64,000 nucleotides of DNA. Origin: Streptomyces sp. B21-105. GTDB taxonomy: Bacteria > Actinomycetota > Actinomycetes > Streptomycetales > Streptomycetaceae. Below are positions 9,306-17,818 of this stretch, in pieces; position 1 is the first letter of the stretch, and every line of letters starts with the position of its first letter. The stretch lies in assembly GCF_036898465.1 (NCBI RefSeq), contig NZ_JARUMJ010000001.1, positions 7,626,001 through 7,690,000 of the forward strand, written 5' to 3'. Under the pieces are notes generated by a model. The model was not told where the DNA came from and searched no databases. It saw only the letters and a program-made list of their open reading frames with translations. Both the position numbers and the translations under genes were made by a program.

Positions 9306-9814
9306 CCACCGCGGCCGACCTGCCCGAGCGGGTCCGGCGCGTCGTCGCGGTGAACACGTACGACTTCCCCGGCGGGATCGCCCGGTCCAGTCTCCTCGCC
9401 CGGGTGGTGGTCAGCGGTGTCCTCACTCCGGGGGTGGGCCCAGTGGTCGCCGGGGTGGAACCCAAGCCCGTCGTCCGCAGGATCCTGCAGGGCGGGCTGG
9501 TCGACAAGACCGCGCTGCGGGAGGACTACCTCGACGAACTCCTCCAGGTGGGCAGCCGCCCCGGCTACTCGACCGTCGCCCGGGCGGTGTACCAGAGCCT
9601 GCCCGGCCTCATCGCCGCCCGCTCGCGCTACCCGGAGGTCAAGGCACCCGTCCACCTCGTCTACGGGGAGAAGGACTGGTCCCGTCCTTCGGACCGGCAA
9701 GCCGACAAGGAGCTGCTGCCGGCCGCCGATTTCACGCAGGTGCCGGGAGCAGGCCACTTCATCGCCTTGGAACGGCCCGACCTGCTGGCCGACCTGCTCA
9801 ACGCGGTGGCGTGA
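9303..9814 (+). pseudogene. Alpha/beta hydrolase, N-terminally truncated by the same deletion
   Basis: The frame begins ALTTAADLPERVRRVVAVNTYDF, text that normally follows the GHSxGG nucleophile elbow, and continues to HLVYGEKDWSRPSD (catalytic Asp region) and VPGAGHFIALERPDLLADLL (catalytic His). The nucleophile Ser and everything before it are gone. It is joined directly to the truncated SDR at about 9299-9305, so the two genes are halves of a deletion scar. A new start could give a short product, but without the Ser it cannot be a hydrolase. Confidence 0.75.
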
Positions 9815-9919
9815 CCGCCCCGAGGGCGCCGTAGCCACCCCCGTTCGGGTGTAGTGCGGGACGGGGGCCACGTTCGACCATGTGTCCGACAGCGTCGTGG
9901 CATGCAAAGGAGCAGGCCC

Positions 9920-11596
9920 GTGGCAGAGATTCAGATCGAGTTCGATGTTCCGGCTCAGATGCGTGACGGCACGGTGCTGCGCGCCGATGTCTACCGCCCC
10001 GGAGGTACGGGGCCGTGGCCGGTGCTGCTGAGCCGGCTGCCGTACGGCAAGCAGATGGCCCTGGCGATCGCCCTCCTCGATCCCCTGGCGGCGGCTCGGC
10101 GTGGCTTCATGGTGGTCATCCAGGACACCCGCGGCCGGTTCGCCTCCGAGGGTGAGTGGGAGCCGTGGACGTACGAGGAGAGCGACGGTTACGACACCGT
10201 ACGGTGGGCCGCCGCCCTTTCCGGCTCGAACGGCTCCGTCGGCATGATCGGCGCCAGCTACTTCGGCAACACCCAGTGGATGGCGGCGCTGTCCAAGCCG
10301 CCGGAGCTGAAGGCGATCGCGCCGATGGTCACGTGGTCCGACCCGGACGACGGACTGTGGACGCGCGGCGGCGCGATCGAACTCGGCATCACCGCGCCCT
10401 GGTCCCTCATGATGGGCGCCGACGCGCTGATGCGCCGTCACAGCACCGACCCGGCCACGCTCGTGAGCAGCCTCGGCGGTCTCGTGCAGGATCTCGACGG
10501 CCTGGCCGACGGCGGCTACGGCGAACTGCCCGCCGGGCGGTTCCCCGCGTTCGTTCGGCATGATCTGCCCGAGCTGGGCTACGAGCGTTCCCGGCGGGAG
10601 CCCGAGTGGGCGCGGTCCTGCCGTGTCGCGGGCCGGCACGACGAGGTCGACCTGCCCACCTTCCAGGTCGGCGGCTGGTACGACATCTTCGCCCAGGGCA
10701 CGCTCGACAACTTCACCGCCATGCGCCGCGCCGGCCGGTCCGCCACGCTGATCATGGGTCCGTGGAGTCACGCCAACCAGCAGCACGTCATCGGCGACGT
10801 CAACTTCGGGTTCGGCGCGAACTCCGCTTTCATGGGCATGCGCGGACCCCTGCACGGCCTCCAGTTCGACTGGTTCCAGCGTACGATCGGCGACGGTGAG
10901 GCGCTGGAGCCGGACACGGGCAGGGTGCTGCTGTTCCTCATGGGCGTCAACCAGTGGCGCGAGGAGACCGAATGGCCCCTGTCGCGGGCCGTGGACACGG
11001 ACTTCCACCTGCGCGCCGACGGACGCCTGACGCGGGAGCCGCCCGCTGTCGCCGAGCAGGCCGAGGAGTTCACCTACGATCCGACGGATCCGGTGCCCAC
11101 CACCGGCGGCGCGTCGCTGCTGTCCGACGAGTTCCGTCCCGGGCCGCTCGACCAGAGGGCCGTGGAGGCGCGCGAGGACGTCCTGGTCTTCACCACCGAA
11201 CCCCTCGCCGAGGACGTCGAGGTGACCGGCCGCGTCCGGGCGCTGCTCTTCGCCGCCACGGACGGCCCCTCGACCGACTGGGTGGCACGCCTGTGCGACG
11301 TAGACGAGAACGGTGTCTCCCGCAATGTGGCCGACGGCATCGTGCGGGTGCGCGCGGCGTCACCGGGCGAGGCGGCCGAGCACGTCGTGGACCTGTGGTC
11401 GACCAGCATCGTCTTCCGGGCAGGTCACCGGATACGGGTCCAGGTCACCTCCAGCAACTTCCCCCGCTGGGACCGCAACCTCAACACGGGCGAACCCGAG
11501 GAGCGCGCGACCACGGCCCGAGTGGCCCGCCAGCAGGTCTTCCACGACCCCACCCGGCCCTCCCGCATCATCCTGCCCGTGGTGCCTGCGGCCTGA
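9920..11596 (+). CDS. CocE/NonD-family hydrolase
   Basis: A 558-residue serine hydrolase of the X-Pro dipeptidyl-peptidase/CocE family. The N-terminal alpha/beta-hydrolase domain has RDGTVLRADVYRP, the oxyanion Tyr in RLPYGK, and the nucleophile elbow GMIGASYFGNTQ. The Asp-bearing strand VGGWYDIFAQGTLDNF and the His in GPWSHANQQ complete the triad. The C-terminal ~200 residues form the usual jelly-roll domain (RVQVTSSNFPRWDRN). Members cleave acyl esters or amides; the substrate is unknown. I choose the GTG at 9920 because AAAGGAG lies 7 nt upstream. Confidence 0.9.
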   Translation: MAEIQIEFDVPAQMRDGTVLRADVYRPGGTGPWPVLLSRLPYGKQMALAIALLDPLAAARRGFMVVIQDTRGRFASEGEWEPWTYEESDGYDTVRWAAALSGSNGSVGMIGASYFGNTQWMAALSKPPELKAIAPMVTWSDPDDGLWTRGGAIELGITAPWSLMMGADALMRRHSTDPATLVSSLGGLVQDLDGLADGGYGELPAGRFPAFVRHDLPELGYERSRREPEWARSCRVAGRHDEVDLPTFQVGGWYDIFAQGTLDNFTAMRRAGRSATLIMGPWSHANQQHVIGDVNFGFGANSAFMGMRGPLHGLQFDWFQRTIGDGEALEPDTGRVLLFLMGVNQWREETEWPLSRAVDTDFHLRADGRLTREPPAVAEQAEEFTYDPTDPVPTTGGASLLSDEFRPGPLDQRAVEAREDVLVFTTEPLAEDVEVTGRVRALLFAATDGPSTDWVARLCDVDENGVSRNVADGIVRVRAASPGEAAEHVVDLWSTSIVFRAGHRIRVQVTSSNFPRWDRNLNTGEPEERATTARVARQQVFHDPTRPSRIILPVVPAA

Positions 11597-11795
11597 CCGC
11601 AAGCGACGGGAAGGCCGACCGATCGGCTGCTCCAGTGGGCAAGAGCGCCGGAGCAGTCATGTCGGCTCGGTCGAAGAGCGGCAGGCACCCTGCGGCAGAG
11701 GCGATGACCTCCCACGGGCGCCTGCCCCTCGGCAAACGCCGCGGTGAAGATTCCTCGGTCAGCAGACCGACCGGGTTCCGCTCGACCGGCCTGCG
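11597..11795. other. Intergenic stretch
   Basis: No gene or motif recognised between the CocE-type hydrolase and the next fragment. Open frames on the minus strand here look like shadows. Confidence 0.4.
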
Positions 11796-12200
11796 ATGGC
11801 GAGGCCGGATCCGGAGGCGGCGGCCACCCGGTCGAGTACGGCACCGAGGGCCTGGGCCAAGGGGGCACGAGTGGCCCGCCTGCTCGATCTGATGCCAGAG
11901 TTGGCCACCGCATGCCAGTACCCGGATCCCGAGGGCGTGCAACAACAGGCCCTGGACCTGGAGTTTGAGCCCAACACGGATCCACTGCGCCGAATGCTCT
12001 TGGAGTTCATCGTCGGCAGGCCCGGCGGGCGGATGGTCGAGGACCTTCAGCAGTACACGCTGTTCGAGACGGTCTACCGTCCCGCGCAGGTAATCTCGCT
12101 CATCGAGAAGACGCGGGACGGCAAGGTCGTCGCAACAGGGCCACGCCGTGTCACCAAGAAGACCCGGGTGTTCCGTACGCCGAGAAGCCTGGACAAAGCG
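11796..12200 (+). pseudogene. Unidentified gene fragment with plausible coding segment
   Basis: From about 11870 the frame reads like a real protein (LLDLMPELATACQYPDPEG, then LLEFIVGRPGGRMVEDLQQY and ETVYRPAQVISLIEKTRDGK). The C-terminal part looks like a winged-helix tail; it reminds me of three-Cys-motif partner (TcmP) proteins, but this is a guess. The frame has no natural stop and runs into unrelated sequence after 12200, so the 3' end appears lost. The start is uncertain. Confidence 0.35.
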
Positions 12201-12206
12201 AGCTTT

Positions 12207-12521
12207 TTAGGGCTGATACGTCGCGTTGGCGGGTTCCACGGCTTGAGCTGTGCGCGCGGCGGCGAAGACAGCCCTGCGGGCACTGAACGGGTCGTGGGTC
12301 GTGGGCAGCCCTGGGTGGGTCGCCAGTACGGCGGCCAGTCGCCTGCACTCTTCCCGGGCTGCGAGCCACCGCTCTCGTTCTGCGTGCGTGAGGTCGATTC
12401 GTCCCGCCGCGATGTCCGCTCCCACCGGGAGGGTGTCGGCGAGTGCCTTCAGGCGCTGAAGGGCGGAGTCCAACGCCGGCCTCGCCGCCACTACAGCGCC
12501 GGGAATCTCCCAGCCGTCCAC
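12207..12521 (-). CDS. Hypothetical small Streptomyces protein
   Basis: A 104-residue soluble, helix-rich protein from a GTG at 12521. The segments ALQRLKALADTLPVG and HAERERWLAAREECRRLAAVL are amphipathic helices. No domain recognised. The open frame continues upstream for about 28 codons with plausible text (DPIDVPDWLSKEPPPEYRST) up to the IS110 remnant near 12605, so the true start may lie further upstream and may have been removed by that insertion. It is convergent with the preceding fragment. Confidence 0.5.
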   Translation of the reverse strand: MDGWEIPGAVVAARPALDSALQRLKALADTLPVGADIAAGRIDLTHAERERWLAAREECRRLAAVLATHPGLPTTHDPFSARRAVFAAARTAQAVEPANATYQP

Positions 12522-12604
12522 GCTCCAAGTGGACCTGTACTCGGGCGGCGGTTCCTTCGACAGCCAGTCGGGGACATCGATGGGATCGCCACTGTCGCAG
12601 GGAC

Positions 12605-13411
12605 GCGCGAGGATCGGGTAGATCGCCGTCGGCGCGGCAAACCGGATCCGCTTGATGCTCAGAATGCGGCGCGAGCCGTATTGAGCGGGCGTGCCCGCGC
12701 CCGGGCGAAATCGGGCGACGGGCCGGTGCAGATCGCGAGAATGTACAAACTAACGAAGGTGTCGGCCGTCAAAGCGCGCACGCAGGCCATCAATGAGCTC
12801 AAGTCCCCCCTGATTACTGCGGATTCTGCCTTGCGGGAAGAACTGGCCGGACTGGGCAATGCCGAACTCTTCCGGACCTGTACGCGGTTCGCCGCGCGAG
12901 CAGTTGCGAGGAGGAGGACGGTGAGGAGTGGGTGCTGCAGGCCACTCGGATCACGCTGGGTCTGCTGGCTCACCGGATCGGCCAGCTCTCCGAGCAGATT
13001 CGGGAGGTGGACGTTCGTCTGACCCGGCTTGTGGAACGGCATGCCCCACAGCTGCTCGACGTGGTGGGGATCGGCCCGGACACGGCGGTCACGTTGCTGA
13101 TCACGGTGGGGGACAACCCGGAACGGCTGGACAGCGAGGCGTCGTTCGCCGCGCTGTGCGGTGTCAGCCCTGTCGAGCGTTCCTCGGGACGCAGGCGATT
13201 CCGTCGCCTCAACCGCGGCGGCGACCGGCAGGCCAGCGCCGCGCTTCACCGCATCGTGTTCACCCGCCTGCGGGTCGACCCGCGCACTCAGGACTAATAC
13301 GAGCGGCGGATCAAGGAGGGCGAGACGCGGCGCGAAATCGTCCGCTGTCTCAAACGCTACGCGGCCCGGGAGGTCTTCCACCTGGTAAAACAGCTACAGC
13401 CAGCCGTTGCT
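12605..13411 (+). pseudogene. Degenerate IS110-family transposase
   Basis: The pieces in order are GKPDPLDAQNAARAVLSG (the DxxDA block), the coiled region KVSAVKARTQAINELK, then after a frame change ATRITLGLLAHRIGQL, LLDVVGIGPDTAVTLLITVG, FAALCGVSPVERSSG and RIVFTRLRVDPRTQ. A stop interrupts the last block before YERR. The 5' third with the first catalytic acidic residues is missing. At least one frameshift (near 12890) and one stop (near 13297) make it non-functional. IS110 elements use a DEDD transposase and lack classical inverted repeats. Confidence 0.85.
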
Positions 13412-13467
13412 CAGAGCCTCAGCGGCTCTCAGCATTCCGGGCATTCCGGCCCGGAAGGTCCGTCTCA
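13405..13467 (-). ncRNA. Possible omega-RNA 3' segment of the IS607 element
   Basis: Downstream of tnpB on the minus strand there is a compact stem (13413-13418 pairing with 13424-13429, 5-nt loop) and a second self-complementary GC stretch around 13437-13456. TnpB guide RNAs are made from exactly this region of the element, ending at the right end. The structural hint is real, but the RNA is inferred from family knowledge. Confidence 0.3.
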
Positions 13468-14924
13468 TCACCAGAGCGTGAGGGCTTCGGCTTGAGTACG
13501 GTCTCTCGCTTCCGTCTGCCGCTGGTGCGGCAGGGTTGCGCCACCTGCCCGCCCCGCGCTCGCCTTGCGGCGGGGGCGGGTGGCGCGGGTCTTGTGGTCG
13601 GCTCCACGAGGCTTCGACACCGCCGGGGCGGTGTCCTGGTCTCCGGCCACTCCGGTACCAGTCACGCAGGCTGCCGCGAGAGCGGCGAGGTTGAGTGCGG
13701 CGTTGTCGTCCCGGTCGAGAACCAGGCCGCAGGCGTCGCATTCGTACGTCCGGACGTGCAGCGGCAGCTTGGCTTTCACCGCGCCGCACCCGGAACAGGT
13801 CTTCGAGGACGGGTACCAGCGGTCCGCGACCACCATGCGGGGGCGTGGCGCTGGAGGGTCTTGTAGTCGAGCTGGCGGCGAATCTCCCCGAACCCGGCGT
13901 CGGCGATACGGCGGGCCAGGCGCCGGTTGCGGAGCATCCCGGCGACGTTGAGGTCCTCGACGACGACAGTGCCGTACTCGGCCGCGACACTCGTGGTGAG
14001 CTTGTGCAGGGCGTCTTCGCGGAGGTTCGCGACGCGGTGGTGGACCTTGTTCCGCTGGGCGTTGGCCTTCTCCCACCGCTTCGAGGGCTTCTGGCCGGTC
14101 CTGCGGTCGGGGCCCTGGCGGCGGGAGACGACACGGGACGCGCGGCGCAACTGTTTGCGCGCCTGGTCGTAGTGTCCGGGGTTCGCGACGGTGCGGATCT
14201 CGCCCGTGCTGTCGGCCGTCACCGCGAGGGTCTTCACCCCGAGATCGATGCCGACCGTCACGTCCGGGCGCGTGACGCGCTCGAGGTCGTGCTTCACCTC
14301 TGCCTGGAAGGACACGAACCAGCGTCCGCGTTCATGCCGGACCGTCGCGGACAGGATCCGGGCCGTCCCGCCCTGGACACGGTTGAGGAGCTTGTGCGTC
14401 GGCTCGTGGACGCGGACCGTGCCCAGCCGGGGCAGCGTCACGTGCCGGCCGTCGGTGTCGACACGGATCGTGCCGGTGGTGAACCGGCAGGACGGACGAG
14501 CCTTCCGCTTCGACTTGAACCGGGGCGCGCCCACCCGCTTGCCGCGACGCTTGCCGTTCTTCGACTTCGCGTAGTTGTCGAACGCGGCCGACGCGTTGGC
14601 CAGGCCGGTGCTGTACGCCTCCTTGGAGTTCTCCTGCCACCAGGACGCGAAACGCGGGTCGGTGTACTTGGCGGTGTTGAACGCCTTCCGCAGGGCGGGC
14701 AGCGACCACGGCCGCCACTCGGTCAGGTCCTCCTCGGGGACGCCGTAGGTCTCCTCGGCCTTCCGCTGCCACCACGAGGCGGTCACCCAGCCGACAGCCC
14801 AGTTGTAGGCGGCCCGCGCGGCACCGCAGTGCGAGCGCGACGCGGCCTCCTGGGCGGCGTTCGGGTCCAGGGCGAAGCGGAACGCCTGGACCACGAACCC
14901 GGGCTGCGGCTGGAACTTCTTCAC
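13468..14924 (-). pseudogene. tnpB: TnpB (RNA-guided nuclease family) with a frameshift
   Basis: Starts at the GTG at 14924 (VKKFQPQPGFVVQAFRF) and would encode about 480 residues. The RuvC-type residues are all present: Asp in TVGIDLGVKTLAV, Glu in VVVEDLNVAGM, and Asp in LVLDRDDNAALNLAAL. The zinc finger CSGCGAVK with CDACG is also intact. However, the frame breaks at about 13835-13845, in a run of C residues after YKTLQRH; the continuation MVVADRWYPSSKTCSGCG lies one frame over. One indel separates it from an intact gene, and a sequencing error in the C-run is possible. Confidence 0.8.
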
Positions 14925-15496
14925 TCGGCGGCCTCGCCGGTCGCTACGGCCACCGCGCGGGCGGCCCGGTTCTTCGCAGCCCGCCGCCCGTACAAGCGCG
15001 CACACATCGACGTCAGTACCTCGGTGATGTCCCGCACCAGGTCATCGGCGGTCTCGGCGGGGTCGAGGACGACCAGCCGCCGCCCGGACGCCGATAGCAC
15101 GGCCTCCAGGTGCTCGACGCCGAACCGGGCCAGCCGGTCGCGGTGCTCCACCACGATCACCGCCGCTTGCGGGTCGGACAGCAGCCGGTGCAGCTTGCGG
15201 CGCCGCCCGTTCAGCCCCGAGCCGACCTCGGTCACGACCTGCGCAACCGGCAGGCCGAGCCCGGTAGCTCCTTGGACCACGCGGGCGACCTGCCGGTCAA
15301 GGTCCGGCTTCTGGTCCGCCGATGAGACCCGGCAGTACGCCACGACCCGGCCGGATGCCTCCGAGGCGGGCTCGTCGACCAGCCACGTCCCGGATGGCGT
15401 CTGGCGCACAGGGACCGGCATACGGCCCTCTTTCGCCCACGCCCACGCGGTCTGGTAGTGCACGCCGTTGCGTGCCGCCCACTCGGAAAGCTTCAC
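14921..15496 (-). CDS. tnpA: IS607 TnpA serine recombinase
   Basis: A 191-residue IS607-type recombinase. The N-terminal MerR-like helix-turn-helix is LSEWAARNGVHYQTAWAWAKEGRMPVPV. The catalytic domain begins VVAYCRVSSADQK (the Ser in RVSS is the nucleophile) and contains the HRDRLARFG helix (EHRDRLARFGVEHLEAVL). I choose the GTG at 15496 (VKLSEWAAR), the usual family start. It appears intact and should catalyse excision and insertion of the element. Confidence 0.85.
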   Translation of the reverse strand: MKLSEWAARNGVHYQTAWAWAKEGRMPVPVRQTPSGTWLVDEPASEASGRVVAYCRVSSADQKPDLDRQVARVVQGATGLGLPVAQVVTEVGSGLNGRRRKLHRLLSDPQAAVIVVEHRDRLARFGVEHLEAVLSASGRRLVVLDPAETADDLVRDITEVLTSMCARLYGRRAAKNRAARAVAVATGEAAE

Positions 15497-15539
15497 ACGA
15501 TCAAGATAGCAGATGAGAAACACTGAGGTTTACTGATGA

Positions 15540-15835
15540 ACCACGCAGCAGTTGTCAGCCCCCCGCTCATAGGGGCTGTGTGAGAGCGGCGTTCGACGAG
15601 GAGCCGGCAGGTGCAGCCCGTCGGGGGTTTCTGAGTAGGCGGGGTTGCAGCGTCCGGGGTGGGCATCATTGTCGTCGTCATCATCGGAACAAGGACGCGG
15701 CGACGACACGCGGCTTACACCCGATGCACAGTACGTGACTCGGGAACTCTCCGCGACCAACCAGGCTCGATGATTTGTTTATGCAAAGTTCAGCGCTCTT
15801 TTGACGGATCTGCTGCACTGCCTGCCCCTCGAGGC
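15540..15835 (-). pseudogene. Excisionase-like gene remnant (copy A) with flanking debris
   Basis: The minus-strand text GRGEFPSHVLCIGCKPRVVAASLFR is a decayed copy of the segment RAEFPCRVLRIGRSTRIVTASLLR seen in the better preserved gene at 31097-31351. Upstream helices are broken by stops and frame changes. A weakened version of the GC-rich hairpin that follows the other copies lies near 15600. It sits at the left edge of the aromatic island. Confidence 0.55.
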
Positions 15836-15849
15836 CACGCGGGCGCCCA

Positions 15850-16938
15850 TCACAGCACCACCACCGAGCGCAGGACGTTTCCGTGGTGCATCCGCTCGAA
15901 CGCCTTCTCCACCTCATCTAGTTGGATCGTCTCGGTCACGAACGCGCCCAGGTCCAGGCGGCCTTGCAGGTGCAGGTCGATCAGCATCGGGAAGTCACGG
16001 GAGGGCAGGCAGTCGCCGTACCAGGACGACTTCAGCGATCCACCCCGGCCGAAGACGTCCGACAGCGGCAGCTCCAGCTTCATCTCCGGCGTCGGGACCC
16101 CTACCAGGACCACCGTGCCGGCCAGGTCGCGGGCGTAGAACGCCTGCTTGTACGTCTCCGGACGGCCCACCGCCTCGATCACCACGTCCGCGCCGAAGCC
16201 GCCGGCCAGCTCACGAATCGCCTCGACCGCATCCGTCTCACGGGAGTTGACGGTATGGGTGGCGCCCATTTCCCGGGCCTTGGCCAGCTTGGCGTCGTCG
16301 ATGTCCACCGCGATGATCTTCGCCGCGCCGGCCAGACGGGAACCCACCACGGCCGCATCGCCCACCCCGCCGCAACCGATGACGGCGACCGTGTCGCCCC
16401 GGCCCACATTGCCGGTGTTGACCGCCGCACCGATGCCGGCCATCACTCCGCAGCCGAGCAACCCGGCCACCTGCGGCGCCACCGACGGGTCGACCCTGGT
16501 GCACTGCCCGGCCGCGACCAGGGTCTTCTCCGCGAAGGCGCCGATGCCCAGGGCGGGCGAAAGCTCCTGGCCACTTGCGGCGAGGGTCATCTTCTGCCGG
16601 GCGTTGTGGGTGTTGAAGCAGTACCAGGGCCGCCCGCGCCGACAGGCCCGGCAATTCCCACACACCGCACGCCAGTTGAGGATGACGAAGTCACCGGGCG
16701 CGACATCGGTGACGTTTGCGCCGACCGACTCCACCACGCCCGCCGCCTCATGGCCGAGCAGGAAGGGGAAGTCGTCGCTGATGCCGCCCTGCTTGTAGTG
16801 CAGGTCGGTGTGGCACACCCCGCATGCCTGGACCCGAACCACCGCCTCACCGGGGCCGGGACCAGGGATCACGATCGTCTCCACCCGCACAGGCTCGCCC
16901 TTGCCCGGAGCGATCACACCACGTACTTCCTGCGCCAT
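15850..16938 (-). CDS. S-(hydroxymethyl)mycothiol dehydrogenase (formaldehyde dehydrogenase)
   Basis: A 362-residue zinc-dependent medium-chain dehydrogenase. The catalytic zinc Cys is in [17 protein letters not shown], followed by [14 protein letters not shown]. The structural zinc site is [16 protein letters not shown]. The NAD fold is [21 protein letters not shown]. Sequence style and length match the mycothiol-dependent formaldehyde dehydrogenases of actinobacteria, which oxidise S-hydroxymethyl-mycothiol to the formyl thioester. It is the last gene of the leftward aromatic operon, 4 bp after the hydroxyacyl-CoA dehydrogenase stop. This fits removal of formaldehyde released by a P450 O-demethylase. 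Confidence 0.85.
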   Translation of the reverse strand: MAQEVRGVIAPGKGEPVRVETIVIPGPGPGEAVVRVQACGVCHTDLHYKQGGISDDFPFLLGHEAAGVVESVGANVTDVAPGDFVILNWRAVCGNCRACRRGRPWYCFNTHNARQKMTLAASGQELSPALGIGAFAEKTLVAAGQCTRVDPSVAPQVAGLLGCGVMAGIGAAVNTGNVGRGDTVAVIGCGGVGDAAVVGSRLAGAAKIIAVDIDDAKLAKAREMGATHTVNSRETDAVEAIRELAGGFGADVVIEAVGRPETYKQAFYARDLAGTVVLVGVPTPEMKLELPLSDVFGRGGSLKSSWYGDCLPSRDFPMLIDLHLQGRLDLGAFVTETIQLDEVEKAFERMHHGNVLRSVVVL

Positions 16939-16942
16939 GAGG

Positions 16943-17818
16943 TCAGCTGCCCTTCTCGGAGTAGTCGTGGAAGCCGCGCCCGGACTTTCGGCCCAGCAGA
17001 CCCGCCTCCACCATGCGCAGCAGCAGGGGAGGCGGGGCGTGCTGCGGGTCCTTGAAGTCCGCGTACATCGCCTCGGCGATGGCGGTGAGGGTGTCCAGGC
17101 CGATCAGGTCGGCCAGGCTCAGCGGACCCATGGGGTGGGCGCAGCCGAGGACCATGCCGGTGTCGATGTCCTCCGCGGAGGCGTGGCCGGACTCCAGCAT
17201 CCGGATCGCCGAGAGAAGGTACGGCACGAGCAGGGCGTTCACCACGAACCCGGCGCGGTCCTGCGCGCGGATCACCTTCTTGCCCAGCACTCCGGTGACG
17301 AACCGCTCCGCACGCGCTTGAGCTTGAGGAGCCGTCAACAGCGACGGGACGATCTCGACCAGCTCCAGCACCGGCACGGGATTGAAGAAGTGCACCCCGA
17401 TCACCTGCTGCGGGCGCGTCGTGGCCGTGCCCAGTTTCATGATGGGCAGGGAGGAGGTGTTCGATGCCAGGAGGGCGTCCTCCCGGGTGACGATCCGGTC
17501 GAGCTCGGCGAACAGCTCGACCTTGACCTTCTCGTCCTCCGTAGCCGCCTCCACCACCAGGTCCCGGTCGGCGAGATCCGTGAGGTCGAGGGTGACCCGC
17601 AGCCGGTCGAGTGCGGCGTCCCGTTCCGCGCCGGTGAGCTTTCCACGTCGTACGCCCCGGTCGAGCGAGGCGGTGATCCGGGCCCGGCCGGCCTCGGCCG
17701 CCCCAGGACTCACCTCGTGGACCACCACGTCCAGCCCCGCCCGGGCGCAGACCTCGGCGATGCCCGCGCCCATCAGACCGCAGCCGACGACCCCGACTCT
17801 GCGAATGTCCGAACTCAC
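16943..17818 (-). CDS. 3-hydroxyacyl-CoA dehydrogenase (3-hydroxybutyryl-CoA type)
   Basis: A 291-residue NAD-dependent enzyme. The N-terminal Rossmann motif is [22 protein letters not shown]. The catalytic Ser and His regions are [13 protein letters not shown] and [19 protein letters not shown]. The C-terminal domain has [12 protein letters not shown] and [19 protein letters not shown]. It oxidises (S)-3-hydroxyacyl-CoA to 3-oxoacyl-CoA. The GTG at 17818 overlaps the stop of the upstream acyl-CoA dehydrogenase (GTGA), so translation is probably coupled. In this operon it likely handles ring-cleavage or side-chain CoA intermediates. Confidence 0.9.
   Translation of the reverse strand: MSSDIRRVGVVGCGLMGAGIAEVCARAGLDVVVHEVSPGAAEAGRARITASLDRGVRRGKLTGAERDAALDRLRVTLDLTDLADRDLVVEAATEDEKVKVELFAELDRIVTREDALLASNTSSLPIMKLGTATTRPQQVIGVHFFNPVPVLELVEIVPSLLTAPQAQARAERFVTGVLGKKVIRAQDRAGFVVNALLVPYLLSAIRMLESGHASAEDIDTGMVLGCAHPMGPLSLADLIGLDTLTAIAEAMYADFKDPQHAPPPLLLRMVEAGLLGRKSGRGFHDYSEKGS

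Larger units (their letters stand above)
13400..15530 (-). mobile_element. IS607-family element
   Basis: The pair tnpA (serine recombinase) and tnpB (RNA-guided nuclease family) on the minus strand, overlapping by GTGA at 14921-14924, is the standard IS607 layout. It abuts the 3' end of the IS110 remnant. IS607 elements have no terminal inverted repeats or target duplications, so the limits given are approximate. Confidence 0.75.

Noticed and set aside
9176..11008. 610-codon minus-strand open frame
   Set aside because: It is the antisense shadow of the CocE-type hydrolase and the deletion fusion; no family features.
11796..13022. 408-codon plus-strand open frame taken as one gene
   Set aside because: It passes through an unrelated minus-strand gene and into the IS110 remnant, so only its first third is plausibly coding.
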